This document shows, in pieces, positions 1-9,479 of a DNA stretch of 64,000 nt. The stretch's first letter is position 1; every line of letters begins with the position of its first letter. The notes below the pieces were generated by a model. That model was not told the DNA's origin, did no database searches, and was given only the letters and a program-made list of their open reading frames with translations. The translations under genes were made by a program, and so were the position numbers. Source of the DNA: Temnopleurus reevesii (Eukaryota > Echinodermata > Echinoidea > Temnopleuroida > Temnopleuridae); assembly GCA_036244855.1 (NCBI GenBank), contig BQKZ01000436.1:57148-121147 (forward strand), given 5' to 3'.

Positions 1-34
<34 letters not shown>

Positions 35-49
35 AGGGAGGGAGAGAGA
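1..49. repeat. (AG)n purine microsatellite
   Basis: Pure AG dinucleotides run into G/A-rich sequence at the left edge of the window. The array may continue outside it. No gene is seen between here and 790 except the MITE copy at 277-455. Confidence 0.9.
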
Positions 50-276
50 TGGATAGGGGATGAGATTCCTACAATGGCAAATTTAGTTTTTACATTTCTT
101 TTAACCCTAAAATATGTTGAATCTTTGCCTTATCAGGCCTTAACAAACATATGAGGCTATACCCTCGTCTGATATAACTCTTATGAATAAAAAGGATAAC
201 TTATCAATCTTTCACTCAAGAAAACAGCAATTTTAATATTCTAGGAAGGTAAGATAAAGTTTGAAAAAAAAACTCT

Positions 277-455
277 GGTGGGGTGTTGCTAGAAAGTTTC
301 TGCAATTGGTTACAAGTTGCAGTTGACTGATATGTGCTTATCAAGATCATTATTTTGTACACGTCTTGTAAAGAGCACAGATGCATGCACGAAGAAAAAT
401 ATATGTATCAATTTGTTCCTTATTTGCAGTTGATTTGTTTCTAGCAACACTCCCA
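277..455. mobile_element. Diverged copy of TTA-flanked MITE family (family M1)
   Basis: The left end reads GGGGTGTTGCTAGAAA and the right end TTTCTAGCAACACTCCC, forming an imperfect terminal inverted repeat. Internal blocks (ACAAGTTGCAGTTGA, CGTCTTGTAAA, TTTGCAGTTGATTTG) match the better-preserved copies at 28188 and 40888. There is no coding capacity, so this is a non-autonomous DNA element. Its target-site duplication is no longer clear. Confidence 0.6.
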
Positions 456-1069
456 TATTGAATATTCTTCCTTTCTGGTCCCTTTATACATTTCTCTAAA
501 AAAATACTTGTAAGTAATTGCAACTATTTTCACTAAAGAAGTTACTTTGTGAAGGAGAAAAAATAAACTTGTTCCATAATTCAGCAATATTTCTCAAGCC
601 TAGTGATGGAAAGGAAAAGGAGATGGAAGATTGATTTGGGGGGGAAAAGAAACACTTTAGGAAAGTTAGTTCAATGCGGAAGAAAGCCTTGAAGCATTTT
701 TTCTATAATTTCCACCCACATTACGAGAGCTGTCTGAAATGTCAAGTAAAAGGTGAATGGCCTATAGCTCTATTTCGTTACCTGAACTTAACTTTGCCTC
801 CTGGCGGCCATCTTGTTTTTTCCTCCCTCGTCATCCTTCTCTTCATCTTTTAATGGATTAATCTGTATGCGGATTGACAGATAACCACCTTGCCTTTCAC
901 TCCGCCCACAGTCTTCCTGTCCCTAGCAACAATCACCGTGGCAACAAACAACTTGTGTGCCCATGGAAACACACTCCATCTGTCCCAGAAATGATTTTTG
1001 CATGGCTCAACTTTCTTGAGAAATGTCTGTGGGTTTGGTGGGTGGATAAAGAATGGATGGAGATGTGGG

Positions 1070-1102
1070 AGGTCAAAAGGTCATGTGCGAGGTCAGAGGT
1101 CA
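1070..1102 (+). promoter_or_regulatory. Cluster of four AGGTCA nuclear-receptor half-sites
   Basis: Two direct repeats lie within 33 bp: AGGTCA-AA-AGGTCA (DR2, 1070-1083) and AGGTCA-G-AGGTCA (DR1, 1090-1102). DR1 elements are established binding sites for COUP-TF, HNF4 and RXR-type receptors. The site is ~8 kb upstream of the muscleblind coding exon; any regulatory link is inference. Confidence 0.4.
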
Positions 1103-1867
1103 AGATGAAAAACATGATTAGTGGTAATTATGTGCTCTGAATAAAGTCAGGGAAGATGTGGAAACAAACAGGTGGCTTTGAAGTTTACCAGGAAAAGTAA
1201 CGTCTTGGAGATTATGAAAACAAGTATTGTTCACCGAATGCATCATTGATCATATGAATCCTTTTGACTCGCTAGAGAAGAAGATGACAATTTTGCTTTC
1301 CTGTCAGTACAATTATAGAAACATGAAAATAAACGGTATTGAATTATGACAATTTATCCTCTTTTCAAGATTAATTAACTTTTCGATTCGTCTCTTTGAT
1401 TTATATGCTTATAGAAACATGAAAATAACAGAATTTAATCATGAATTTAAAAAAAAAGTAATAATAATCTTGCTCCCTCCCTCCCCCTAAATCCTCAATA
1501 AGTTGATTTGTCACTCTACAAACATTTGTGTTTGTAGTTAAATAAGAAGCTCCAATTGGATAAATATTGTTTGAAAATTTGATCCTTTGTGTATTTAAAT
1601 TGATATAAAAGATGGGAAATATATGGACAAAGGAAGATTTACCCCTATTTCTTTTGATTCATTTTGATTCAGTACTTTAAATAATTTTTATAACTGACCA
1701 TGTGATTCATTTTGTTTTTTGAGGAGGGGGGGGGGGTGTCCTCGTGACACCCATTTTAAAAAGCAAATTCATCAGCTGTTCTATGTGCTTTAAGCCAGGA
1801 AAGCCATGTAAGATATAATAATGTCAACATGTAAAATATTGAATGTGCTTCTGGTTTATAAGCACAA

Positions 1868-2157
1868 GAGCGTCGTGGTGTAGTGGTTCAGACTCTCGCC
1901 TCTTAACTAAAGGGTCGATTGTTCGAATCTCTCCAAGGGCGTTACTTTCCTTCAGCAAGAAATTTACCCACATTGTGCTGCACTCAACCCAGGTGAGATG
2001 AATGGGTACCTGGCAGGAATCTTTATTCCTTGAAATGCCATGTGCGCTGGTGGCTGCTGGGCTAAAGCCAGGGTAATAAATGCAAAGCGCCTTGAGCACT
2101 CAGCAATAAGAGTGGATACGTGCGCTATATAAATTGCATATATTATTATTATTATTT
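1868..2157 (+). mobile_element. tRNA-derived SINE (family S1), insertion polymorphic between the two copies
   Basis: The head is tRNA-like: an A-box match TGGTGTAGTGG at 1876-1886 and a B-box match GTTCGAATC at 1921-1929, the internal RNA polymerase III promoter. A body follows containing CCTTCAGCAAGAAA and GTGCTGCACTC, then GCGCTATATAAAT and an ATT-repeat tail ending near 2157. The corresponding position in the right duplicate (about 3280-3300) lacks it, so this is a filled/empty-site pair. No protein is encoded; such elements move using a partner LINE. Confidence 0.8.
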
Positions 2158-2393
2158 TACCCCCACCCCTTACAAATCGAATTACCTAGGCACTTAGCTC
2201 ATTCTGCACATTCGTTATAATCCCAATGTCTCTAATTCAATGTGAACTTTGGTCTTTGAATGGCGGCAGTTAGGAATAATTAAAATGTCGTTATCATAAA
2301 AGTGGGACAATGGATTTAGTATCTGACCTAGATGGATATGTTGTATATGATAAGAGTGATCAAGAACAAGAATATTATATTGCCCATGTCCAT

Positions 2394-2394
2394 N
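2394..2394. other. Single-N join between duplicated blocks
   Basis: One N sits exactly where the left copy ends (TGCCCATGTCCAT) and the right copy begins (ACTTTGCCTCC). This is what a scaffolder leaves when two overlapping contigs are abutted without merging. Confidence 0.8.
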
Positions 2395-3537
2395 ACTTTG
2401 CCTCCTGGCGGCCATCTTGTTTTTTCCTCCCTCGTCATCCTTCTCTTCATCTTTTAATGGATTAATCTGTATGCGGATTGACAGATAACCACCTTGCCTT
2501 TCACTCCGCCCACAGTCTTCCTGTCCCTAGCAACAATCGCCGTGGCAACAAACAACTTGTGTGCCCATGGAAACACACTCCATCTGTCCCAGAAATGATT
2601 TTGCACGGCTCAACTTTCTTTAGAAATGTCTGTGGGTATGGTGGGTGGATAAAGAATGGATGGAGAGGTGGGAGGTCGAAAGGTCGTCTGTGAGGTCAAA
2701 GGTCAAGATGAAAAACATGATTAGTGGTAATTATGTGCTCTGAATAAAGCTGGGGAAGATGTGGAAACAAACAGGTGGCTTTGAAGTTTACCAGGAAAAG
2801 TGACGTCTTGGAGATTACCAAAACAACTTCTTTTCTGAATATATCAGTGCTCATATGAATCTTTCTGATTTATTAGAGAAAAGGGATGACAATCTTGCTT
2901 TCCTGTCAGTTCAATTATATTTCATTAATGATACATATTGTTGTTCGTGATTAATTAGCTTTTCCACAATTCTCTTTTATATCTAGGTTTAAAGAAATAA
3001 GGAAATAGATGGAATTGAAATAAATGAAAAATTGTGAAATCATTATCCATCCCTTAGACATAAGTTGATTTCTTATCTTACAGACATTTGTGTTTGTAGA
3101 TAGTTGAACAAGAAGCTTATATTTGTTTGGTTTTTTTTTTTTGGGGGGGGGAGGGTTGGTGTCCTCACAGCACCCATTTTAAAAAGCAAATTCACCAGCT
3201 GTTCTATGTGCTTTAAGCCAGGAAAACCATGTAAGATATAGCAATGTCAACATGTAAAATATTGAGATGTGCTTCTTTTTCTTTTTTAGTACAAGACTAT
3301 TTTACCCCCGCCCCTTATAAATCAAATTACCTAGGCACTTAGCTTGTCTGCACATTCGTTATAATCTCTCTGTCTCAAATCCAATCTGAACTTTGGTCTT
3401 TGAATGGCAGCAGTTAGGAATAATTAAAATGTCGTTATCATAAAAGTGGGACAATGGATTTAGTATCTGACCTAGATGGATATGTTGTATATGATAAGAG
3501 TGATTAAGAACAAGAATATTATATTGCCCATGTCCAT
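2395..3537. repeat. Right copy of the large head-to-tail duplication
   Basis: It matches 791-2393 but is shorter because it lacks the SINE and some flanking sequence. It ends TGCCCATGTCCAT, the same bases that end the left copy at the N, after which unique sequence continues. Confidence 0.85.
2693..2705 (+). promoter_or_regulatory. Perfect DR1 nuclear-receptor site
   Basis: AGGTCA-A-AGGTCA. It is the counterpart of the DR1 at 1090-1102, where the spacer base is G. The paired upstream DR2 is degraded here to AGGTCG half-sites. Confidence 0.4.
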
Positions 3538-5208
3538 GTTAAATGAAGGAGAGGCTGCATCATAAATCTAGAATAAACCAATGATTATTAGAAGTTAAAA
3601 CATGTTTGTAGCAGCTCCTTAGAGCATTGGCCTTTCTCATACATAACTTATGTGATTTGTTTGTTTTCTGCTTTTAGCTAGATTTTTTGTTCACTTTCTA
3701 CAAGTAAGAATTATGTTCTTTAACTATTCTTCCAACATAATTCTTGTTTCTACGCGATCACTTGACAAATCAAAACAAATCAAAATCAAAATGTTTGTTT
3801 TTTACAGACTAATTTTGAGAGATCAAGGCAATGGATTTGATGTAATTGTTAATAGGAATCATAAGGATCATATTCCAAGGAGTTAATCTTAGCAGAAATA
3901 CCTTGGAATCCATTTATAACTCGGGTGGAGAGAGATAGTTAGGGATACTATACATTGTTTTGAGCCAGAGAGATTTTTGTTTCTTCTTTCTTCAACACAC
4001 TGAGCAGCGATAGCAACTTTCTGTATTTTGGAGCATTTATCAGGCTTTTTTTTAAAGGTTGGTAGAGCATAAAATGTCACAAGAAGATAATAATATCAAT
4101 AATTTGCATTTATGAAGCGCCTTTTTGTAAGATTCAGAGCACATTTTAGGGAAGGTAGAAGAAATGCAGAACAGGCTAACAATAATGCACACATGTTTAG
4201 AAATAACAGAATGAGAGTACATGGATTCTAACAAGTAAGTTAACATATTAATGGAGCATATAATTACAAGAAAAGGGGTGTTTTGAGACACTTCTTAAAT
4301 GAAGAGAGTATTTATAGTGATTAAAGTACACTTAAAATTATCTAGTGAATGATTGTGACATTCTGCAAACCATTGGCAACCCAGAGAGAAGTCCCAAATT
4401 TGTATATATGCTCACAATTCGGTACATTTCCAAGCATTTGGAAAGAAAGTGATGAAGAATATAGTGCCTTTACATTCATCCACATTTGCATTTATTTGCA
4501 CAGAACAAAATAAACAGTTTGCCCTCAATAACCATGAACCTTAACCAACTATTATACATGCACATGTATGTAGTCCATTCAGAAAAGTTTATCATGCGTT
4601 TCCGTCTTTTTAATGATGATTCCGATGTGCAAACTTTGAATATGATCTTTGAACCTGAGAAAAGGAGATAAAGAATAGATATTTACAGAAGCAAACAAAA
4701 GAAGTTCATGTTCGTAACTATAAATAAACATTAACTGCCAACTGAATATACTATCAAAATTGATTTAATGCTGAGTAATAAGATAAAGAAAGCGCACCTG
4801 ATAGTGAATAGGTAGCATTGTCACGTGTTTCGTAGATCACGGTTTCAAATGCGCGGATGCATATGTGTATGTGACAGATTTTTGCAACTATAATCTTTGT
4901 TTAAACACATCCACAATTCAATTCTATACTTGAATAAGAGTATTTTTTCACATTTGTTAGCTGATATGAATACTGTTTTTTTTTGTATCTGGTAAAAGGT
5001 AAATTCTTTCAAGATGTCAACAATGTTTTGACAAGTATTGTACTTATTTGATGGGAAAATGCATCAACATTATTATTTTTGGTTTCTTTTTTTGTTCAGG
5101 GGGTGGGGTGGGGTTGGTGGGTTATAAGATGTAAGAAAGGGCCAGTGCAATTACTTTGTAAAGATTTCCAGCTCTCAAGTTTTTCAAGTTTGTCTCTATT
5201 GCTGCTTT
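3538..5208. other. AT-rich non-coding stretch
   Basis: Apart from the SINE tail relic at 4083-4150, I see nothing supportable. The short reading frames here (60-80 codons) have no recognisable motifs. Confidence 0.5.
4083..4150 (-). mobile_element. SINE 3'-tail relic, reverse orientation
   Basis: Read on the minus strand, an AGCGCTTCATAAATGC-like segment precedes an ATT-rich tail, resembling the GCGCTATATAAAT tail of the SINE at 1868. Only the 3' part can be delimited. Confidence 0.45.
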
Positions 5209-5209
5209 T

Positions 5210-5285
5210 TAACCAATTGACTACTGAATTCTGTCATTTCCATAGTCTTTGTGCAGGGACTACCCGGTTTCAGTAGTCAATGGGT
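5210..5285. mobile_element. ~75-bp foldback MITE (family M2), copy A
   Basis: The left end AACCAATTGACTACTGAATT pairs with the right end TTCAGTAGTCAATGGGT as an imperfect terminal inverted repeat. Two further copies occur at 6662 (opposite orientation) and 14994. Confidence 0.65.
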
Positions 5286-5715
5286 GAAAAATAGTTTCCA
5301 AACAATGTTTATAGTGAGGAGATTATATCTGTGGTCTAAACGTCAAACTCGTAATGAAGCATTCAAAATGACTTCAAATTAGCTTCAATCACACACAGCA
5401 ATTCCAGAAGTCAAAATCAGCTTTAAAAAAATAGAACTCCAAGAAAACACATTATCTCAGATCTCTTTCTTATGCTTTTGTTTGTTGTGTATTGTCACAT
5501 TTCCTTGAGGCCATGTGCTTGATGATTTCAATCCATTTATCAATACATCAAATCAATTGGAAGTTGAACTCTATCCCCTCACAATAGGTGGGAAAAACGC
5601 GTGAATAAACTTGTTGTAGTCAGTGATTGATGGCATTATAATATGCAAGAAAATTGTAGTTTATCACATTTTCTAAAATACGGAATAGGTTTTTGTTTAT
5701 TTTTCATGTGGAAGT

Positions 5716-6150
5716 GGCATGGTTTGGTGGTTCTGACTCTTACCTTTCAATTGGAGGGTCGGCGGTTCAAATCTGGACCCCTCAGAAGAACAGCCTTATG
5801 GCTGAGGAGAGTGTTCCAGCCCATGTGTGGAAAATAAATAAATAAAAATAAAAAATAAAAATCCTTCCTATGGTAGTAATTTTCCTTCAGCAAGAAACTC
5901 ATCCACACTGTGCTGCACTCTACCCAGACGGGATTAGGGACTTGTTTGAAGTGACTGTTGTGGTCAGTTTAGCAATGGTGCCTTAATTGAAGCACTCTGC
6001 TAGAATACTCCCCATGGAGTGGAAAATATGAATGCATTCTCTATGTGCATGCCTGAATCCAATAAACCAGAGTAATAATATTATTGCATGGCCTGTTTGA
6101 AGAACTGAAGCGGCTACTCTGGGTAAATAAGATAGATTATTATTATTACA
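5716..6150 (+). mobile_element. tRNA-derived SINE (family S1), diverged
   Basis: The tRNA-like head has TGGTTTGGTGG (A box, 5720-5730) and GGTTCAAATCT (B box, 5764-5774). The body shares TTTTCCTTCAGCAAGAAAC and TGTGCTGCACTC with the SINE at 1868. It is broken by an AAATAAATAA-rich insertion near 5830 and ends in ATT repeats near 6150. The right boundary is approximate. Confidence 0.65.
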
Positions 6151-6661
6151 ACATGAGAGTTGCCTGCCATAAACCAGTACTCACCGTAGCTTGCAATAAA
6201 CAAAGCAAAATACTATTTGAATGTACACGAGAACTATGATTTACCCAATGCTCTGAAATAAAGTCTTCCAAAAAGCCCTACAATTACAAGCAATTTTTTA
6301 AAAGGAAATTTTTTCCTTTGATGTGTGCTCATACTTGCGTTTACTTGTTCATGCTATATGGTTTTCACAGAGCTGCAAGCCAGATATTTGAATACTGCCA
6401 AATTTTGTTACTGGATACCCCTTTCATTTAATAGTTATGGGGGTTATTACTTTTTTTCATGAACGACTTCCTTATTCTTTATTCATTGTGAATTACAAGT
6501 GGCCAATATACCAGCAAATGTTTGGAATTAGTATTATGAATTGCAAAACCCTTCAAAGTTTTGTGATAATTTTCATCAAAGTTGCTTTCACATTACATTA
6601 ATGACAAAGGTATATAGGCCTACTTATTCAGTGTTGATGGCCTTTATTATATTTCATTTTA

Positions 6662-6737
6662 TCCCATTGGCTACTGGCACCAGGTAGTCCCTTATTAAAG
6701 TCTGTGGGAATTTCAGAATTCAGCAGTCAATGGGTTA
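6662..6737. mobile_element. Foldback MITE (family M2), copy B, inverted
   Basis: It runs from CCCATTGGCTACTGG to CAGCAGTCAATGGGTTAA. Its reverse complement aligns along its whole length with copy A, sharing AGGGACTACC and the terminal repeats. Confidence 0.65.
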
Positions 6738-7399
6738 ATATAGATGCCCCATCAGTATCCATGACATTGTTCCACTTGATATATGCAGTTGACATAGTCT
6801 TTGAGACTTTTTGAAGTTATGACAAACTTTTGACAAAGTTTTGCAGAAGTGTTTTCAAAAGGGGTCTGTAAATGTAGACTGTGAGGCCAAGTGTGAGAGA
6901 GCTGAGGGCAAAAGACCAGTGAACTTGGTTCCCAATGCCAGCACCCCCCATGCTGATTGGCTCATTGTATTATTCTTAGCACTGCTCAATACATACACAA
7001 GGTTAGCTCCATTTAGGTCTTTCTCTCCCTCTGGCATGGACCTGGTAGTCTTTAATCCTATACTCATTATCAATAGCCCACTTAAAAATTTTCATTCAAA
7101 GAGTCATACTTACCCCCCTACATGATTAGCTTACAATATTTTTAGCAACGTTATGCCCAATCACGTTAAACTTCTCTGTTTGTTCTTCTTGTTTGCTTCG
7201 TGTTTGTGTTATCAGATTCGAAACGTCCTGAGCATGGAGGGGCTGGAAACGTAGACTATTATTAGTTTACACTCTGGTCCCATACAGAGTCATGTATAAT
7301 AGAAACCGAAATATAATTTTTTTTTTGTTTGCTATATGAATAGAGGATTGAGTGGCCAGTGGCTTTAGTGTGCATTGGCTTTGCAGTTGGGTTATAATG
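6738..7399. other. Non-coding stretch, no supported feature
   Basis: The overlapping plus- and minus-strand reading frames at 6841-7125 have no recognisable domain. I see no splice-supported exon. Confidence 0.4.
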
Positions 7400-7507
7400 C
7401 GTGTTTAATAGCAGTAGCTGCTTTGCTTTGGCTAGTCTGCGAGTTTTGGAGCCGTCTTCATGAGTTGGTAAGGCAACGTCTTTAGCCTGGCGGAAGTCCA
7501 CATTCCT

Positions 7508-7520
7508 TGACCTTTGACCT
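7508..7520 (-). promoter_or_regulatory. Perfect DR1 nuclear-receptor site
   Basis: TGACCT-T-TGACCT is an exact AGGTCA direct repeat with 1-bp spacing on the minus strand, about 1.75 kb upstream of the muscleblind start codon. It is a consensus COUP-TF/HNF4/RXR site; function is inferred. Confidence 0.45.
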
Positions 7521-7616
7521 AGCACGTCTAGTCGTGTGTCAAGTGTCTTTTTTTTGTGCTGAGTTTCGATTCGGCAGCGTTTTCCATGCCTTGGGAGATG
7601 AGCGAGTGTGCGAGAG

Positions 7617-7641
7617 AGTGTGTGTGTGTGTGTGTGTGTGT
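7617..7641. repeat. (TG)n microsatellite
   Basis: About twelve uninterrupted TG units. It generates spurious reading frames on both strands here. Confidence 0.9.
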
Positions 7642-8459
7642 TGTTTGCATTGGCTTGACAAGGGAGAGTAGCCGGTGCGATCCAACCGTGCAGTGCACCC
7701 TATGCATGGGCCGTGCGTCTTTGACTGCAGCAGTGAACTTGGACGTACGCAGCTGTGTGGTGTGTGTACATATCCCACTCTCTCTCACGCTCTGTGGCTC
7801 CTCAACCGTGCTCTCTCTCCCTCTCTCTCCACCGAGCTACCTAGCCGCGCTAGTACATCGCATGCTGGTACAACTCTCCTCCATTTCTGCTTAGAAGGTG
7901 AATAGTGGCGCTAAAGGCTCTACAAATAACATAAAGCACAGGTGAATATCGTGTCTGCACGCTTGATTGTTCTCCTACCACGGCGTTACCAGGCATCTTT
8001 TAAACCATGCCTCTGTCTTTATAGTGTGTAAGAATAAAGAGATGGGAATATATTGTGAAACCACTTGTTGCCATGTACCCTGGAATACATGCTTGGTGGT
8101 CATACATCGTTGAATAGTGTACATGTGATAGATGGATGTGAGCGATGGTTTGAATTGTTATGGGATCAGAGATCTTGTCGTAACCCGATTCTCATCCCAC
8201 CATTTTTTTTCTCTCATTCTATCGCCCTCTGCAGGTGCAAGCTTCTAAAATTAGCGTAGTAAAAAGGAACAAAATCGCCACCGTCGCATCTAGCATCTTG
8301 GGAAACCCGGACAATTGAGTGAGGAGTCGTCGCCGTCTTTGCTGCTTTTTAATGTTTAGTATGTGGCTGTGACCTGCAAGCTTTTCCGTGTGGACTCGCC
8401 ATCGTCATCGTCGTGGAGGAAGCTGACTTGTTTGCGCTTCGACATCGTCGAACTCATCA

Positions 8460-8651
8460 ATGTCCCAGTGGGAGGATTGCTCTGAGCTCATTTCGGAACC
8501 TCTCCCCGAGTTCGGACCAACCCCGTCAAGTACAGCGCCCTCGCCCGCCGACTCGCACTCATGTTCCGTGAGTCAATCTCCGTCGAGCACTCAACCCCGC
8601 CGCCTCTCAGCATCGCTCTTCGCTTCCAAAATCACCGCTTTCTGCCAATAA
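8460..8651 (+). other. Upstream reading frame in putative leader (63 codons)
   Basis: The ORF opens MSQWEDCSELISEPLPEFG and is rich in Ser and Pro. It lies in the most GC-rich part of the putative promoter/leader. If the donor at 8568 is used, codon 36 ends exactly at the splice. Joined to 9243, the frame would run out of register across the muscleblind start and stop within the exon, i.e. an overlapping upstream ORF. I do not recognise a protein family. It may equally be a chance ORF in promoter DNA. Confidence 0.25.
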
Positions 8652-9092
8652 TCTTTTAAAAAATTACATGATTTCTAGAACGTTACAAAGCTGAATTTTG
8701 AAAAAAATCCCCCCTTTTCTCTATTTTTTTAGCCAGAGGATTTACATGATTTTATTATTATTATCTTGGGATTGCAAGCGCTTTCAACCATTTTGCCATT
8801 CACTGTCTCCAAAGCCTCTTATTTTCTGTCTCTCTTGCTTGCATTCTCTGTTCACAGTGTTTTTCAAAGAACCAACGAAAAATTCCTCTAGTTGCTTTGC
8901 TGTGCGGTGATAGCGCGGGGGAAGAATAAACCTTTAGAGAGAACGTTTGTTACTCCAACATTTTTCAAAAAACTCTGGACTAATGTTTGGGCAATGTTCA
9001 TGGTAGCTGATTAGTTCCCGTATATTTGCAGATAAATGTTCAAAGCAACCATAGTAGATCCCCGCTTCACCTACGTCAATACATGTAGCACC

Positions 9093-9127
9093 AATCCAAA
9101 CCGGTCCAAACCAGTCTAAACCAGTCC
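9093..9127. repeat. Short 10-bp tandem repeat
   Basis: Three units close to TCCAAACCAGT lie in the intron just upstream of the muscleblind coding exon. Confidence 0.6.
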
Positions 9128-9218
9128 TTACGAACGATAAACACGCCGACTTTCCAATATCCAAACCCGGACTCGTGGACTGAGATATATCTCATTTCCA
9201 ACCAGCCCCACCCCCACC

Positions 9219-9242
9219 ACCCAGTCAATTTTTTTTTCTTAG
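9219..9242 (+). promoter_or_regulatory. 3' splice site (polypyrimidine tract and AG) before the muscleblind exon
   Basis: A T-rich run ends TTTTTTCTTAG at 9242, a strong acceptor. The exon therefore begins at 9243 with a 28-nt untranslated part before the first ATG. This implies an upstream non-coding exon. Confidence 0.8.
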
Positions 9243-9270
9243 TGGGTTTTTGCGATAAAAAGGGGACCAC

Positions 9271-9438
9271 ATGACAATTATGGCGTATCGAGATACCCAG
9301 TGGTTAATGATTGAGGCGTGTAGAGAGTTCCAGCGTGGCACCTGCAAACGATCGGACACGGAGTGCAAGTACGCCCATCCCGGCTCCTCTGTTACCGTAG
9401 AAAACGGCCGTGTAACTGCCTGTTTTGATTCGCTAAAG
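9271..9438 (+). CDS. mbnl: Muscleblind-like RNA-binding protein, first coding exon (partial gene)
   Basis: The 56 codons encode the N-terminus of a muscleblind/MBNL protein. Members of this family bind YGCY-containing RNA and control alternative splicing and RNA localisation. Residues 17-36 form the first CCCH zinc finger with the family's CX7CX6CX3H spacing (Cys17, Cys25, Cys32, His36), inside the signature [11 protein letters not shown] at residues 11-12 and [14 protein letters not shown] at the end are also characteristic. Cys51 is the first ligand of the second finger, whose remainder must be in the next exon. The exon ends AAAG|GTGAGG at 9438/9439 in phase 0, where vertebrate MBNL genes also split finger 2. 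The first ATG (9271) has a poor context (C at -3); the in-frame ATG at 9280 (A at -3, G at +4, giving MAYRDTQWL) may be the real start. No second muscleblind exon was found in the window. Confidence 0.95.
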
Positions 9439-9444
9439 GTGAGG
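9439..9444 (+). promoter_or_regulatory. 5' splice donor of muscleblind exon
   Basis: AAAG|GTGAGG, close to consensus, directly after the DSLK codons. Reading through it gives only 13 more codons before a stop. Confidence 0.9.
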
Positions 9445-9479
9445 GTTCCAAATCTAAAAAAAAAGATAAAAGTGACATG

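Larger units (their letters stand above)
791..2393. repeat. Left copy of a large head-to-tail duplication
   Basis: This segment starts ACTTTGCCTCCTGGCGGCCA and recurs from 2395 with few substitutions. It holds the 88-codon reading frame at 874-1140, which also recurs in altered and shortened form at 2478-2693; I regard it as a chance ORF. The left copy contains a SINE (1868-2157) absent from the right copy, plus several smaller indels. See the N at 2394: the two copies probably represent two alleles placed end to end in the assembly. Confidence 0.85.
7400..8660 (+). promoter_or_regulatory. Putative promoter and 5' leader block of the muscleblind gene
   Basis: CpG and GC content rise visibly relative to the flanks, just upstream of the coding exon at 9271. 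Because the coding exon has a good 3' splice site at 9242, at least one non-coding exon must lie upstream. Two candidate donors are visible: GAAG|GTGAAT at 7898 and TTCC|GTGAGT at 8568. No TATA box was convincing and the transcription start cannot be placed. The assignment rests on position and composition only. Confidence 0.35.

Noticed and set aside
874..1140. 88-codon ORF conserved in two copies (874 and 2478)
   Set aside because: The copies are probably alleles, so similarity is not evidence of selection. A 1-bp deletion in the right copy breaks the frame and no domain is recognised.
1869..1940. Functional tRNA gene
   Set aside because: A and B boxes are present but the cloverleaf is degenerate and a SINE body and ATT tail follow, so this is a SINE head.
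6841..7125. Overlapping plus/minus ORFs of 94 and 72 codons
   Set aside because: Neither shows a domain or splice support; likely chance in a moderately GC-rich patch.
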